In this document: positions 44,671 to 54,245 of the stretch, piece after piece
Layout: each line of letters begins with the position of its first letter
Numbering within the stretch: the first letter of the stretch is position 1
NCBI GenBank assembly: GCA_963703015.1
Contig: OY969779.1
Span: 2,542,001 to 2,606,000 of the forward strand
Origin: Methanobacterium_B sp963703015
GTDB lineage: Archaea; Methanobacteriota; Methanobacteria; Methanobacteriales; Methanobacteriaceae
Length of the DNA stretch: 64,000 nt
Direction of reading: 5' to 3'
Notes under the pieces: generated by a model
Database searches by the model: none
What the model saw: only the letters and a program-made list of their open reading frames with translations
Told to the model about the DNA's origin: nothing
Translations under genes and position numbers: made by a program

Positions 44671-45024
44671 ATGAAAATGGATGATATGTGCGAAATTGAA
44701 TGCAAACATGAAGATACTGTGAAGGAAGTTAAATCAGAATTACCAGATGATGATGTTCTTTTAAAAGTATCAGAAACATTCAAGGTCTTCGGAGACCTCA
44801 CAAGGCTTAAAATACTCCAAGCATTGTTTAGGAGGGAATTATGTGTTTGTGATCTAACTGAAGTACTTGAAGCCAATCAATCAACAATATCCCATCAATT
44901 GAGGATATTAAGACAGAATAATCTGGTAAAATTTAGAAAAGAAGGCAAAATGGCCTATTACTCTCTAGCTGATGATCATGTAGAAAAAATCATAGAAATG
45001 GGACTGGAACATGCCAAAGAATAA
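44671..45024 (+). CDS. ArsR/SmtB-family metal-sensing repressor (CadC/CmtR-like)
   Basis: About 117 residues from ATG 44671 (an upstream start at 44653 would lie within the operator). Winged helix: KVFGDLTRLKILQALFRRELCVCDLTEVLEANQSTISHQLRILRQNNLVKFRKEGKMAYYSL. The ELCVCDL motif in the recognition helix region plus N-terminal cysteines (MCEIECKH) are the typical metal-binding ligands of Cd/Pb/Zn sensors of the CadC/CmtR type. It overlaps the ATPase gene by 14 bases. Confidence 0.9.
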   Translation: MKMDDMCEIECKHEDTVKEVKSELPDDDVLLKVSETFKVFGDLTRLKILQALFRRELCVCDLTEVLEANQSTISHQLRILRQNNLVKFRKEGKMAYYSLADDHVEKIIEMGLEHAKE

Positions 45025-47236
45025 CAAACACAATCATGAACACAATCATGAACACAATCATGAACACAATCATGAACACAATCATGAACACAATCATGAA
45101 CACAATCATGAACACAATCATGAACACAATCATGAACACAATCATGAACACAATCATGAACACAATCATGAACACAATCATGAACACAATCATGAACACA
45201 ATCATGAACACAATCATGAGAACTGTGAATCACACGAAGAATCAACCAACAATAAAGATCTAGATAATTGTGGCTGTGGCTGTGAAGATGAAAATTGCAA
45301 TACGAATGAAGATAGCTGTAATGTTGGACCATCATGTGGCTGTGGCTGTGAAGAAAACCTTTTAGAAGAGAAGGAACAGTTATGGGACAGAAAACCCCTT
45401 ATGATCATAACTCTATCTGGAATATTCCTTTTTATAGCCCTTTACTTTGACTTGTCAGGATATGGATCATTATTTACAATGCCATTATTCTTAGTAGTGG
45501 TTGCTTTATCAGGATATAATGTGGTAAAAAACGGTATAATTGCTCTTTTAAAGGGAAATTTTACCATGAACTTTTTAATGACCATAGCTGTACTAGGTTC
45601 ATTTTTAATAGGTTCTGGAGCTGAAGGGGCAGTTGTAATATTCCTATTTTACATAGCACTCTACCTTGAAAATTATGCAGGCGAAAGGGCTCGAAAATCA
45701 ATAGCAGCCTTATTAAAACTCGTGCCTGAAACAGCTGCCTTGAAGAAAGATGGAATAACATCTAATGTCCATGTTCATGATGTGAAAACCGGAGACATTC
45801 TTGTAGTAAAACCTGGAGACAAAGTCCCACTTGATGGGAAAGTAATCAAAGGATCAACTTCAATAAACCAAGCAGCAATTACAGGTGAGAGTATGCCTGT
45901 AAATAAAGATTTGGGGGATGATATCTTTGCAGGAACTTTGAATCATGAGGGTTACATTGAAATGGAGGTTACGAAAGAATTGGATCAAACTGTTCTATCA
46001 AAGATCGTAAATCTGGTTAAAGAATCTCAGAAAAAAAGATCAAATACTGAAAATTTCATAGATAAACTCGCAAAATATTATACTCCTGCAGTTATAGGAC
46101 TCGCAGCTTTAGTTGCAATAATACCGGTGGTATTCTTTGGACAATCACTTGATGAATGGGTTTACAGGGCATTGGTACTATTAATAATATCTTGCCCTTG
46201 TGCATTTTTATTATCAACCCCAGTTGCAATGGTATCAGGGATAACAGCAAGTACTAAGAACGGAGTTTTAATAAAAGGTTCAAGATACGTCGAAGAAATG
46301 GACAGAATAAAGGTCATGGTGTTTGACAAAACTGGAACGTTAACACAGGGAAATTTAGAGTTAACTGATGTAGTAGCATTGAACAATTACTCAGAGGAGG
46401 AAATATTAAGGGTTTCAGGTTCATTAGAATCAAATTCCAATCATCCCATAGCAAATGCCATAAGTAGCTATGTTGAAGCTGAAGGTGTGAAACTGGGTGA
46501 AGTAAAGGATTTCAAATCCATCACAGGTAACGGTTTAACTGGAACAATCGATGAAAAACCCTATATTTTAGGTAAAAAGAATTTATTTAGGAATAATTAT
46601 GAATTTCCAGATAAATTAATTCGAGAACTTGAAGATCAAGGAAAAACAGTGGTTTTAGTTGCTAATGAAACTTTGATTTTAGGTTTGATTGGTATGAGGG
46701 ATAAGGTTCGTGTAGAATCAAAAAACACCATATCACAACTGAAGTCCAGTGGAATAAAAACTGTCATGCTTACTGGGGATAATGAAAGGACTGCAAAAAC
46801 TGTTGCTGATGATATAGGTCTTGATGAATATCATGCAGAATTATTACCTGAGGATAAGGTAAAAATCATTGAAAAGTATATGGATAATGAAATTGGAGTT
46901 GCTATGGTGGGTGATGGGGTTAACGATGCTCCAGCACTTGCCAGATCTAATGTGGGTATTGCTATGGGGGCAGCAGGTTCGGATGTTGCTATAGAAACTG
47001 CAGACATAGCACTCATGCATGATGATATTAGTAAGCTCAGCTACCTTCTGAAGCTAAGCAGAAAAACAATGACTGTTGTTAAACAGAATGTGTCAGTTGC
47101 ACTCATAATCCAAGTATCGTTATCTGTACTTGCAGTGTTGGGCTATGTTTCATTGTGGATGGCGGTAACATTTGGAGATATGGGACTAACACTCGCAGTA
47201 ATATTGAACTCCTTAAGGCTTGTATACACTAAATAA
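45011..47236 (+). CDS. P-type heavy-metal-exporting ATPase with long His repeat
   Basis: 741 residues. Residues 7-70 are sixteen HNHE repeats, followed by a Cys-rich stretch (71-113, including CGCGCE twice), in place of the usual HMA domain. The P1B core follows: TGES (292-295), metal-binding CPC (395-397) in helix 6, phosphorylated D439 in DKTGTLT, and GDGVNDAPALA. The CPC motif and CadC-like repressor point to export of Zn, Cd or Pb. It is translationally coupled to its repressor (14-base overlap). Confidence 0.92.
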   Translation: MPKNNKHNHEHNHEHNHEHNHEHNHEHNHEHNHEHNHEHNHEHNHEHNHEHNHEHNHEHNHEHNHEHNHENCESHEESTNNKDLDNCGCGCEDENCNTNEDSCNVGPSCGCGCEENLLEEKEQLWDRKPLMIITLSGIFLFIALYFDLSGYGSLFTMPLFLVVVALSGYNVVKNGIIALLKGNFTMNFLMTIAVLGSFLIGSGAEGAVVIFLFYIALYLENYAGERARKSIAALLKLVPETAALKKDGITSNVHVHDVKTGDILVVKPGDKVPLDGKVIKGSTSINQAAITGESMPVNKDLGDDIFAGTLNHEGYIEMEVTKELDQTVLSKIVNLVKESQKKRSNTENFIDKLAKYYTPAVIGLAALVAIIPVVFFGQSLDEWVYRALVLLIISCPCAFLLSTPVAMVSGITASTKNGVLIKGSRYVEEMDRIKVMVFDKTGTLTQGNLELTDVVALNNYSEEEILRVSGSLESNSNHPIANAISSYVEAEGVKLGEVKDFKSITGNGLTGTIDEKPYILGKKNLFRNNYEFPDKLIRELEDQGKTVVLVANETLILGLIGMRDKVRVESKNTISQLKSSGIKTVMLTGDNERTAKTVADDIGLDEYHAELLPEDKVKIIEKYMDNEIGVAMVGDGVNDAPALARSNVGIAMGAAGSDVAIETADIALMHDDISKLSYLLKLSRKTMTVVKQNVSVALIIQVSLSVLAVLGYVSLWMAVTFGDMGLTLAVILNSLRLVYTK
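45029..45220 (+). repeat. Sixteen tandem copies of a 12-bp unit (CACAATCATGAA)
   Basis: 192 bases are exactly 16 units; only the last base of the last unit differs (GAG for GAA). Each unit encodes H-N-H-E, so loss or gain of units keeps the frame. The tract is open in several other frames, which produces spurious ORFs. Confidence 0.97.
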
Positions 47237-47504
47237 GTTAGGAAAAGGAATAATCAGGTAACAACTGGTTTTCCTAAATTTTTTTTTTAAATAAATTTTT
47301 ATTTAGATTAAATGAATTTCATAAAGAACCAAAATATTAGGACTATGGTGATAACATACCCTCATTTTATCCATAAAAAAGTCTTTTAAAACTTGGTGAA
47401 CTGGATATTGTGGTTATTTTAACAGGACATAGAAAGAACATCAAACGCAAATAATATGGCAGAGTACAAAAACACGCTTTAAAGAGCGAATCTAGTTTAA
47501 TTAT

Positions 47505-48320
47505 TCACAGATGCTGACAGTGTGGACAGATATAAGAGGATGTACTACCTGTTTTTATCTTTTCAATGATGGTACTGCAAACAGGGCACGGTTTTCCTTC
47601 TTTATATGCTACCATAAAGTCATCGATGGTGTATCCTTCTTTAACTCCATAAAAATCCATTTCATAGGCCAGGCCCCCTCTATTTAGGGCATTTTTCAAA
47701 TTTTCCAACATTATTTTATAGAGATCATTTATTTCTTTGGATGTTAAACTATTTGCCAATCTCTGAGGGTGTATTCTAGCTTTAAAAAGGATATCATGTA
47801 CATAAACATTTCCAATACCTCCAATTTTTTTCTGGTTTAAAATAAGGTTTTTTATTTGGGAACGTCCTTTAATTAAGTTGGTGAAATGTTCCTCAGTGAA
47901 ATTTGTATCTAGTGGAGAAATTGCTATGTCTTTGGTTGGTTTGTGTTGGTTTAAATCTTCACTTATTACAAATTCTACGTGGCCAAACCACCAGAACTTG
48001 CAGCTAAATCCGGATTGATCATTAAATTGAAAGCGGCATTGATACTTCTCAGGCCATTCTTTCCCTGCATTATGAAACAGAATATCAGCACCCATTCCCA
48101 GATTCAGCAAAAGATTAGAATCTCCAGATAATTCTAAAAATATCCATTTTCCCCTATTATATGCACCGATAACTTTTTTATCAAGGATATTCTCAATAAA
48201 ATCCTGTTTTTCCATGTTTAAACTTTTTTCTTGGATTATTTCCACAGATTCAAACTCTTTACCTTCCAGTTTTTGGGATATCTGTCTGGTTAATATCATA
48301 ATTTCAGGTAGTTCTGCCAT
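47505..48320 (-). CDS. Fpg/Nei-family DNA glycosylase lacking the N-terminal proline
   Basis: 271 residues. The N-terminal MAELPEIMILTRQI, the helix-two-turns-helix region (KKIGGIGNVYVHDILFKARIHPQRLANSL) and the C-terminal zinc finger CPVC...CPHC give the full family order. Classical Fpg/Nei uses Pro2 as the nucleophile; here residue 2 is Ala (AELPE, not PELPE), so the usual lyase chemistry may be absent or done differently. It probably recognises damaged bases. Confidence 0.88.
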   Translation of the reverse strand: MAELPEIMILTRQISQKLEGKEFESVEIIQEKSLNMEKQDFIENILDKKVIGAYNRGKWIFLELSGDSNLLLNLGMGADILFHNAGKEWPEKYQCRFQFNDQSGFSCKFWWFGHVEFVISEDLNQHKPTKDIAISPLDTNFTEEHFTNLIKGRSQIKNLILNQKKIGGIGNVYVHDILFKARIHPQRLANSLTSKEINDLYKIMLENLKNALNRGGLAYEMDFYGVKEGYTIDDFMVAYKEGKPCPVCSTIIEKIKTGSTSSYICPHCQHL

Positions 48321-48516
48321 AAAATCCCCCTATCTCCAATGATTATTTATAATTAAATCATCTTCCCATATAAATCAATTCTTAAGGTCATCTTGTGATT
48401 TAGAATAAAATATATTATCCTAGGTTTAATGTAAGAAATAAATCACAATTGAACAATTATATGGGTTGACTTGTGATTGTAATAATTTTAACATGGAATA
48501 ATTTTTTTTGGGTGAA

Positions 48517-49893
48517 TTAATCAGTTAGTTTTTTCAGTTTGTAACCCTTGTACCCGAAATAGATTATTAACCCTAAAATGGTCCATATGCCAAAATATAG
48601 GAGTGTTGTTTCTTTCAGTTCTAAAATCAATAATAAACATATTACAATTGTGATCAAAGGCAGGATTGGTACAAATGGACATTTGAACTTTCTTGGTACT
48701 GTTGGGCAAGTTCGTCTAAGGTTGATTATTCCAAGTGCCACAAAGATAAAAGCTGTCAACGCCCCTATATTTGCAAGTTCAAAAACTGAACCCAATGGTA
48801 CAAAACTTGCTATAATCCCAGTTACCACTCCGGAAATAATTATTGGTATAATGGGAACTTTATATTTGCTGTTTATGCGACTCAACCTGGAAGGGAGAAG
48901 CCCGTCTCGACTCATTGAATATAGAACTCTGGGAATTATGTAAAGATTTACTAGAATGACAGTTGTGAGTCCGGCTATAATACCCATGGTAACAACTGTC
49001 ATGATCCAGTTAGCACCAACAGCATTTAATGCATACTGAACAGGGGCTGCAACTCCAGAATACTCGGAATATCTCACCATTCCCGTCATTATGATCACGA
49101 CTAAAATATATAATACGGCACATACGATCAATGAACCTATTATTCCTTTAGGAATGGTTTTTTGAGGATTTATAGCCTCTTCTGACGAAGTTGCCACTGC
49201 CTCAAAACCAAGATAAGCAAAAAATACCATGGCAGCACCTTGAAGAACACCATTTATACCCAGGGGCATGAAAGGAAAGTAATTGGCAGTGTTAATATAT
49301 TTTATGCCTACTAATACAAAAATTATCACCACTGCAAGCTTTATAATTACAATAGCATTGTTAACTCGTTTGCTGCTTTTTGCACCCAATAAAACAACTC
49401 CTGTTAACAAAGCTACAATGGCTAATGCAGGTAAATTTATTAAGGCAGTGTACTGTGCTATTAGATCTGGAAGATAAATGTTAATGGAAGCCAGCAAACC
49501 CATGGTATATGAACTCCAACCAATCGCTACTGTTGCCGCTGTTATAATAATCTGCAAAAGCACGGACCAACCAACTATCCACGCCCAGATCTCACCTAAT
49601 GAAAATTGTGCATAAGTGTAACTCCCACCAGTTACTGTGATAATACTGGCCATCTCAGCAAAACAAAGGGCAACCATAACACAAACAACAGCTGCACCAA
49701 AAAAAGAGAATATTATTGACGGACCTGCAACAGCTGCTGCTAAACCTGTTACAACAAAAATACCAGCACCTAAAATTGCACCCACACCTAATATGATTAA
49801 TCCCACACTGCCAAAAGTTTGTGATAAACCTGAATCACAAGCGGTACAATCTTTGATATCCTTTTTTTGAAGAATTTTTTTTTTGAAATCCAT
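48517..49893 (-). CDS. APC-family amino acid permease
   Basis: About 458 residues with 12 hydrophobic helices. GVGAILGAGIFVVTGLAAAVAGPSI in helix 1 and FFAYLGFEAVATSSEEAINPQKTIPKGI in helix 6 are the signatures of the cationic-amino-acid-transporter/YfnA group. The substrate is unknown. ATG 49893 follows GTGA at the distance seen for other genes here. glyA is just upstream on the same strand, so the two may be co-transcribed. Confidence 0.88.
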   Translation of the reverse strand: MDFKKKILQKKDIKDCTACDSGLSQTFGSVGLIILGVGAILGAGIFVVTGLAAAVAGPSIIFSFFGAAVVCVMVALCFAEMASIITVTGGSYTYAQFSLGEIWAWIVGWSVLLQIIITAATVAIGWSSYTMGLLASINIYLPDLIAQYTALINLPALAIVALLTGVVLLGAKSSKRVNNAIVIIKLAVVIIFVLVGIKYINTANYFPFMPLGINGVLQGAAMVFFAYLGFEAVATSSEEAINPQKTIPKGIIGSLIVCAVLYILVVIIMTGMVRYSEYSGVAAPVQYALNAVGANWIMTVVTMGIIAGLTTVILVNLYIIPRVLYSMSRDGLLPSRLSRINSKYKVPIIPIIISGVVTGIIASFVPLGSVFELANIGALTAFIFVALGIINLRRTCPTVPRKFKCPFVPILPLITIVICLLLILELKETTLLYFGIWTILGLIIYFGYKGYKLKKLTD

Positions 49894-49917
49894 CTTTTTC
49901 ACAAACTTTAATGTTAA

Positions 49918-51183
49918 TTAAAATTTGATGTACTCGTAAGCATCTTCTGGTTTAAAACTGTAGTTTAATGTGGTGTAATCTGACATGAAGGCCATTACCT
50001 CTTTTTTTACATTTTTCTTATGAACAACTACATCATTTATAAGATTAGCAACAACTTCCATTTCAGATTCTTTAAGGCCACGTCTAGTAATTTCTTGAGT
50101 TCCAAGCCGGATTCCAGATGGTTCATTAGTTTTAGTTGCCCCATCCCATGGGAGAAGATTTTTATTCACTATAATGTTGTTTGCTTCTAAATTTTGGGAT
50201 ATTTCTGAGGAACTTCCCTTTGATTTAATATCCATAACCAACTGATGTGATTCTGTAAAATCTAGATCTGGACAAAGCACATTAAAATCTAAATCATATA
50301 AACATTCTGCAAGTTTTTTTGAATTTTTTATGGTCTGATCTGCATAATCCTTTCCAAATTCAAGCATTTCTGCACATGCAATTCCCAAGCCAGCCACATG
50401 ATGTAAATGATGGTTACTCACAACACCTGGAAAAACTGCAGTGTCCATGGTATGTTTCAGTTCATTGGTGGTAAATATTATACCTCCTTGTGGTCCGGGT
50501 AGTGTTTTATGGGTACTGCCAACCATCAAATCCGCACCTTCTTTCAGTGGGTCTTGAAATTTTTCACCGGCGATCAAACCGAGTACATGAGCTCCATCGT
50601 ACATGACTTTGGCCCCAACTTCATCTGCGGCTTCTTTTGCTTCTTTTACAGGGTGGGGAAATAGGAATAAACTACCTCCTAAGAGAACAAGGTTGGGTTT
50701 TGTCTGTAAAATATCTTTTTTCATGGCATCTGCATCGATGTTCATGGTTTCATTATCAAATGGATGTGGCCTGATTTTTAATCCCCTAATTCCGGCTGCA
50801 CTCACTTCAGCATGACTTATATGTCCACCGTATGGAACACGTAATGCCATTAATATATCATTGGGTTTGGTAAGAGCAAAGAACGAAGCTAAATTTGCAA
50901 CAACTCCTGATGTGGGTTGTACATTTACATGTTCGGCTTTAAATAAAGACTTTGCAAGTTGAACTGTCAGGTTTTCTATTTCATCGATAAATTTACAACC
51001 TTCATAAAATCTTTTATTTGGAAGACCTTCGGCATATCTGTGGGATAGATCAGATGCTAACACTTCTTTCACGGCTTTGCTCGTGATATTTTCGCTTGCG
51101 ATTAAATTAATACTATTTTTCATCCATTTTTGATGTTCTATGGTAGATTGTCGAATTTGTTCTACATAATCTATATTTTCCAT
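49918..51183 (-). CDS. glyA: Serine hydroxymethyltransferase
   Basis: About 421 residues. PLP lysine K226 lies in MVGSTHKTLPGPQGG, with ASENITSKAV near the start and YDGAHVLGLIAG for the PLP-ring contact. It interconverts serine and glycine with tetrahydromethanopterin or folate as C1 carrier; the divergent archaeal form is typical of methanogens. GGTGA lies before the ATG at 51183. It is followed by an amino acid permease gene. Confidence 0.93.
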   Translation of the reverse strand: MENIDYVEQIRQSTIEHQKWMKNSINLIASENITSKAVKEVLASDLSHRYAEGLPNKRFYEGCKFIDEIENLTVQLAKSLFKAEHVNVQPTSGVVANLASFFALTKPNDILMALRVPYGGHISHAEVSAAGIRGLKIRPHPFDNETMNIDADAMKKDILQTKPNLVLLGGSLFLFPHPVKEAKEAADEVGAKVMYDGAHVLGLIAGEKFQDPLKEGADLMVGSTHKTLPGPQGGIIFTTNELKHTMDTAVFPGVVSNHHLHHVAGLGIACAEMLEFGKDYADQTIKNSKKLAECLYDLDFNVLCPDLDFTESHQLVMDIKSKGSSSEISQNLEANNIIVNKNLLPWDGATKTNEPSGIRLGTQEITRRGLKESEMEVVANLINDVVVHKKNVKKEVMAFMSDYTTLNYSFKPEDAYEYIKF

Positions 51184-51734
51184 ATTTATCACCTACAATG
51201 ATTATATTATTCAAATCTAAGAGTTATCTTGGCTATTGCAGTCAGTATTAAACAATTATTATATAGTATTATTATGTACTGGGTAACATAAAAAAATTGT
51301 TATTTGTAATACAAATTTCTTTAGACAAATTAATCATATAATAAATTATTTAAAAAGCAAATCCAAGTAACTTAGATATTAAATTTTTGAATGTTTATAA
51401 ACATTTTCTGCCTAAAAATGAATTAAAAATAAAAAAAAACTGTATTAATTTATTTATAGTAGTTCAGTTAATAAGTGTAATTTTCTAATCTGACCTAAAC
51501 TATTGCCGGTTTTCCAGTTTATATTTTCTATGTGCTGTAAATGTCCAAGTAAACTTGTCAGTATCAGTATTTGATTATATTAATTACGTATTAAAAGGAT
51601 AAAATGGTATTAATCATAATTAATAGAGTTACTAAAAAATTAAAAACACAATATTTTTTTATTGAATTATATGAATTTAGGAGAATTCAATCACTATAAT
51701 TCAACTTACTAATATTGGGGGTAATTATTCAAAG
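51184..51734. other. Gene-poor gap with a coding-like remnant
   Basis: 550 A/T-rich bases. The minus-strand frame 51454-51579 (41 codons, no start codon) encodes coding-like text (LTSLLGHLQHIENINWKTGN and then SLGQIRKLHLLTELL) and may be the end of a decayed gene. The promoter of glyA must lie near 51200-51260. I see nothing else. Confidence 0.4.
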
Positions 51735-52220
51735 TTAATGGGTGTTATATGATATTGATGTTTCCATTTTGGTGTCAATGAGTACATCGAATCCAATTTT
51801 TTCTGTCCATCCCATTCGTTGGAATATGTTCATAAAACACACACCTATTAATTTAGGATTATTGTCTTTGGAAATCTCTTTTATCATATTTAAAACGTCT
51901 TCAGGTGAACAACCAAATTTTGGCATTGCAAGACCACCCATAACAACCACAACATCGGGATTATTTGGATCTGTATTAATATCCTTTACATTGTATCCCA
52001 AATTATTTTCCATCTTTAACACTTTAGTCTGTTTTAAATCGGCATTTGGTACATACACCAATTCATGATTTTTGTCCCGAATTGAATATGATAAAAGTTC
52101 AATAAATGGTGTGCAAACCGCTGCAGATCCTGTGAACACTATTTTAGATCCATCAACAACATCCTTCAAATTATCCCTAAATGCTCCTGTAAAGCCTACA
52201 ATTCCTGTTTTTTTATCCAT
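51735..52220 (-). CDS. DUF2124-family protein
   Basis: 161 residues of the methanogen-specific DUF2124 family: GIVGFTGAFRDNLKDVVDGSKIVFTGSAAVCTPFIELLSYSIRD, a nucleotide-type GSAAVCTPF loop, and VVVVMGGLAMPKFGCSPEDV. It has a Rossmann-like alternation of strands and helices. The biochemical role is unknown. The CDF-NifX gene upstream is on the same strand. Confidence 0.8.
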   Translation of the reverse strand: MDKKTGIVGFTGAFRDNLKDVVDGSKIVFTGSAAVCTPFIELLSYSIRDKNHELVYVPNADLKQTKVLKMENNLGYNVKDINTDPNNPDVVVVMGGLAMPKFGCSPEDVLNMIKEISKDNNPKLIGVCFMNIFQRMGWTEKIGFDVLIDTKMETSISYNTH

Positions 52221-52270
52221 ATTATTACCTCATAGTTTGTTTCTTGAATTGATTGTGGTTATATCTCTAA

Positions 52271-53485
52271 TTATTTTGTGGCTGCATTGAGTATTGCATC
52301 TCTTAAAGTTTCTCCATCCGGATTAATAATCGAGACCAATTGGGAGGATAAAGCATAGTTAGGTCCTTCATTGATTTTCCCATTAAATAGGAGAATATCA
52401 ACTTTTTCATTTATGAGAAACTGTGCTGTTTTAAGCCCTTTTTTTTGTTCCTGAAGTTCAGCAGGATTTTTTTTAACTAAGTAATTTTTTATTTGATCTT
52501 TATCAATTTCAGCTATTAAATAGTAGGGTGCTTTTCCGAAATGTTTTGAAATTGTTGATTTTAAACCATTCTCTTTATCAACTGGTACAGCTATTTTAAC
52601 TAGGGTTTTGTTGGAGGGATCTACTTTGATTAGTATGCTGTCTAAATTTTTGAGTTCATTTCTTATCAGTTTTTCTAATTTTTTGGATATTTCATCTCCT
52701 TTTTGTATAGTGTACTTCTTTTCAGTTTCTATATGGAGTTCAGCCAGTACATAGGGTCCAGATCTCCTGATTTTGATATTGTGAATTCCTTCAACACCAT
52801 CTAAATTTATCGCGAGGGATTTAATGGTTTCAACTGTTTTTGGATCGATATTTGCGTCTAAAAGTATTAATATATCCTGTTTACCATATTTGAGGCCAAT
52901 GTATATGATTAAAAGAGCAACTCCAAATCCAGCAAATCCCTGAAAGATCGGATAACCTATGAATGAAAATAAAATTCCTAAAAATACTATTAATGAAGAA
53001 AATATATCCACAAAGCTGTGTTTACCGTCATTTATTAGGGCTGGAGAATTTATTTCTTTTCCTACTCTCTCTTTATATCGGGACAATAAATATGAAACTA
53101 ATATGGATATCATACTCACAGCAATTACAACTAAAGGTATTGTCATTTGTGTAGGTGTTATAATACTCTTTACAGAGTCAACTACTATTTCAAAACCTGT
53201 TAGTATGATAATCACGGAAATAATGAGTGATGCCAATGTTTCAAATTTGTAGTAACCATACTGAAACTTCTCATCAGGTTCCTTTTGAGAAAGTTTTAAA
53301 CCGATATATACAGCAACAGATGCAAATATATCAGAAAATGAATGGACACCATCTGCTATTAATGCGATACTGCCCGATAAGAATCCCACAGCCAACTTCA
53401 TAACTGCCAATGCTAAGTTTGCAAAAGTAGAATATTTAGCGGCTTTTTCTCCTTTTTTTAGGTTTATGTATTCGTTACTATTCAT
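52271..53485 (-). CDS. Cation-diffusion-facilitator transporter fused to a NifX-type domain
   Basis: 404 residues. The CDF part (about 1-290) has six helices with LIADGVHSFSDIF (metal-site HxxxD) and LINDGKHSFVDIF, plus a cytoplasmic metallochaperone-like domain. Residues about 293-404 form a dinitrogenase iron-molybdenum-cofactor (NifX/NifB) domain (KIAVPVDKENGLKSTISKHFGKAPYYLIAEI). CDF proteins export Zn, Fe or Mn. The fused domain may sense or carry a metal-sulfur species. It belongs to a cluster with a separate NifX protein and a zinc-ribbon protein. Confidence 0.88.
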   Translation of the reverse strand: MNSNEYINLKKGEKAAKYSTFANLALAVMKLAVGFLSGSIALIADGVHSFSDIFASVAVYIGLKLSQKEPDEKFQYGYYKFETLASLIISVIIILTGFEIVVDSVKSIITPTQMTIPLVVIAVSMISILVSYLLSRYKERVGKEINSPALINDGKHSFVDIFSSLIVFLGILFSFIGYPIFQGFAGFGVALLIIYIGLKYGKQDILILLDANIDPKTVETIKSLAINLDGVEGIHNIKIRRSGPYVLAELHIETEKKYTIQKGDEISKKLEKLIRNELKNLDSILIKVDPSNKTLVKIAVPVDKENGLKSTISKHFGKAPYYLIAEIDKDQIKNYLVKKNPAELQEQKKGLKTAQFLINEKVDILLFNGKINEGPNYALSSQLVSIINPDGETLRDAILNAATK

Positions 53486-53545
53486 GAAATCACTAATTTA
53501 ACTGGGAAATATTATCCATCATTTTCTTTTTATGCAAGCATTCCA

Positions 53546-53911
53546 TTAATGTCCTTCCGTACAGGCAGTATTCTCATTGGCCAACTTCAGTTGGTCATTT
53601 ATAAATGCTTTGAAAGTATTTTCAACTGTTCCTGACGCTCCGACAAATATTTTTATGCCATTTTCTTTTAGCATTTCTACTGCTTTCAAACCTAAATTTG
53701 CACACAATACTACATCTGGATTTAATTTTATAACTATTTCTGCGGGTGTTTGTTTCCCACCAGCGTGTCTGCTTTCAATTTTTTCTATTTCAATTGTTTT
53801 TATTTCTTCATTTTCCACATCTAAAATTGTGAAATACGGAGTCTTTCCAAAATGTGTTGAAATTTCAGAAAAAAGTCCTGTACTTTCCATACTTGGTACA
53901 CATATCATCAT
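53546..53911 (-). CDS. NifX/NifB-type dinitrogenase cofactor-biosynthesis-like protein
   Basis: 121 residues: MMICVPSMESTGLFSEISTHFGKTPYFTILDVEN, SRHAGGKQTPAEIVIKLNPDVVLCANLGLKAVEMLKENGI is the PF02579 fold that binds metal-sulfur clusters or precursors. Stand-alone members are common in methanogens, including ones without nitrogenase. GGAGATGA lies before the ATG. It is upstream of the CDF-NifX fusion on the same strand. Confidence 0.88.
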   Translation of the reverse strand: MMICVPSMESTGLFSEISTHFGKTPYFTILDVENEEIKTIEIEKIESRHAGGKQTPAEIVIKLNPDVVLCANLGLKAVEMLKENGIKIFVGASGTVENTFKAFINDQLKLANENTACTEGH

Positions 53912-53942
53912 TTTTATTCATCTCCTAATCAAATTTAAATTC

Positions 53943-54245
53943 TTAATCACTACCACACAATAGTGTTCCACATTCTGGACATGTTTGGTTTCTACATGGT
54001 ACTCCTGGGGTCTTTGTAGTTTCATATCCGCATTTGTGACATTTACATGCCCTTGGTGGTCCGCCACCCATATTTCCACGACCTCTACCAACATTACCCG
54101 GTTTTGAAACTGCTGTCAGATTTTCCTCTTTCAAATCTGTAGTCGTTATATTTGGGGATTGACATTCTGGACAGCTCTCATAGTTTTTATTCGGGTTTTG
54201 CCATTTAAATCCGCATTGATTGCACGTATATCTTTTGTTTTCCAT
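53943..54245 (-). CDS. Double zinc-ribbon protein
   Basis: 100 residues. The first ribbon is CNQCGFKW...CPEC (residues about 8-28); the second is CKCHKCGYETTKTPGVPCRNQTCPECG (about 67-93), joined by a Gly/Arg-rich linker. Such proteins often accompany NifX-like genes in methanogens. It may be a metal-carrying or protein-binding partner. GGAGG precedes the start. Confidence 0.78.
   Translation of the reverse strand: MENKRYTCNQCGFKWQNPNKNYESCPECQSPNITTTDLKEENLTAVSKPGNVGRGRGNMGGGPPRACKCHKCGYETTKTPGVPCRNQTCPECGTLLCGSD

Noticed and set aside
45029..45220. Regular repeat considered as a CRISPR array
   Set aside because: The units are contiguous without spacers and encode part of a protein. No CRISPR-like repeat-spacer pattern was seen anywhere in the window.
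44976..45335. Repetitive ORFs (H-D-C-V and M-I-V-F repeats on the minus strand, M-N-T-I on the plus strand) across the 12-bp repeats
   Set aside because: They are by-products of a repeat unit that has no stop in several frames; the HNHE frame continues into a complete P-type ATPase.
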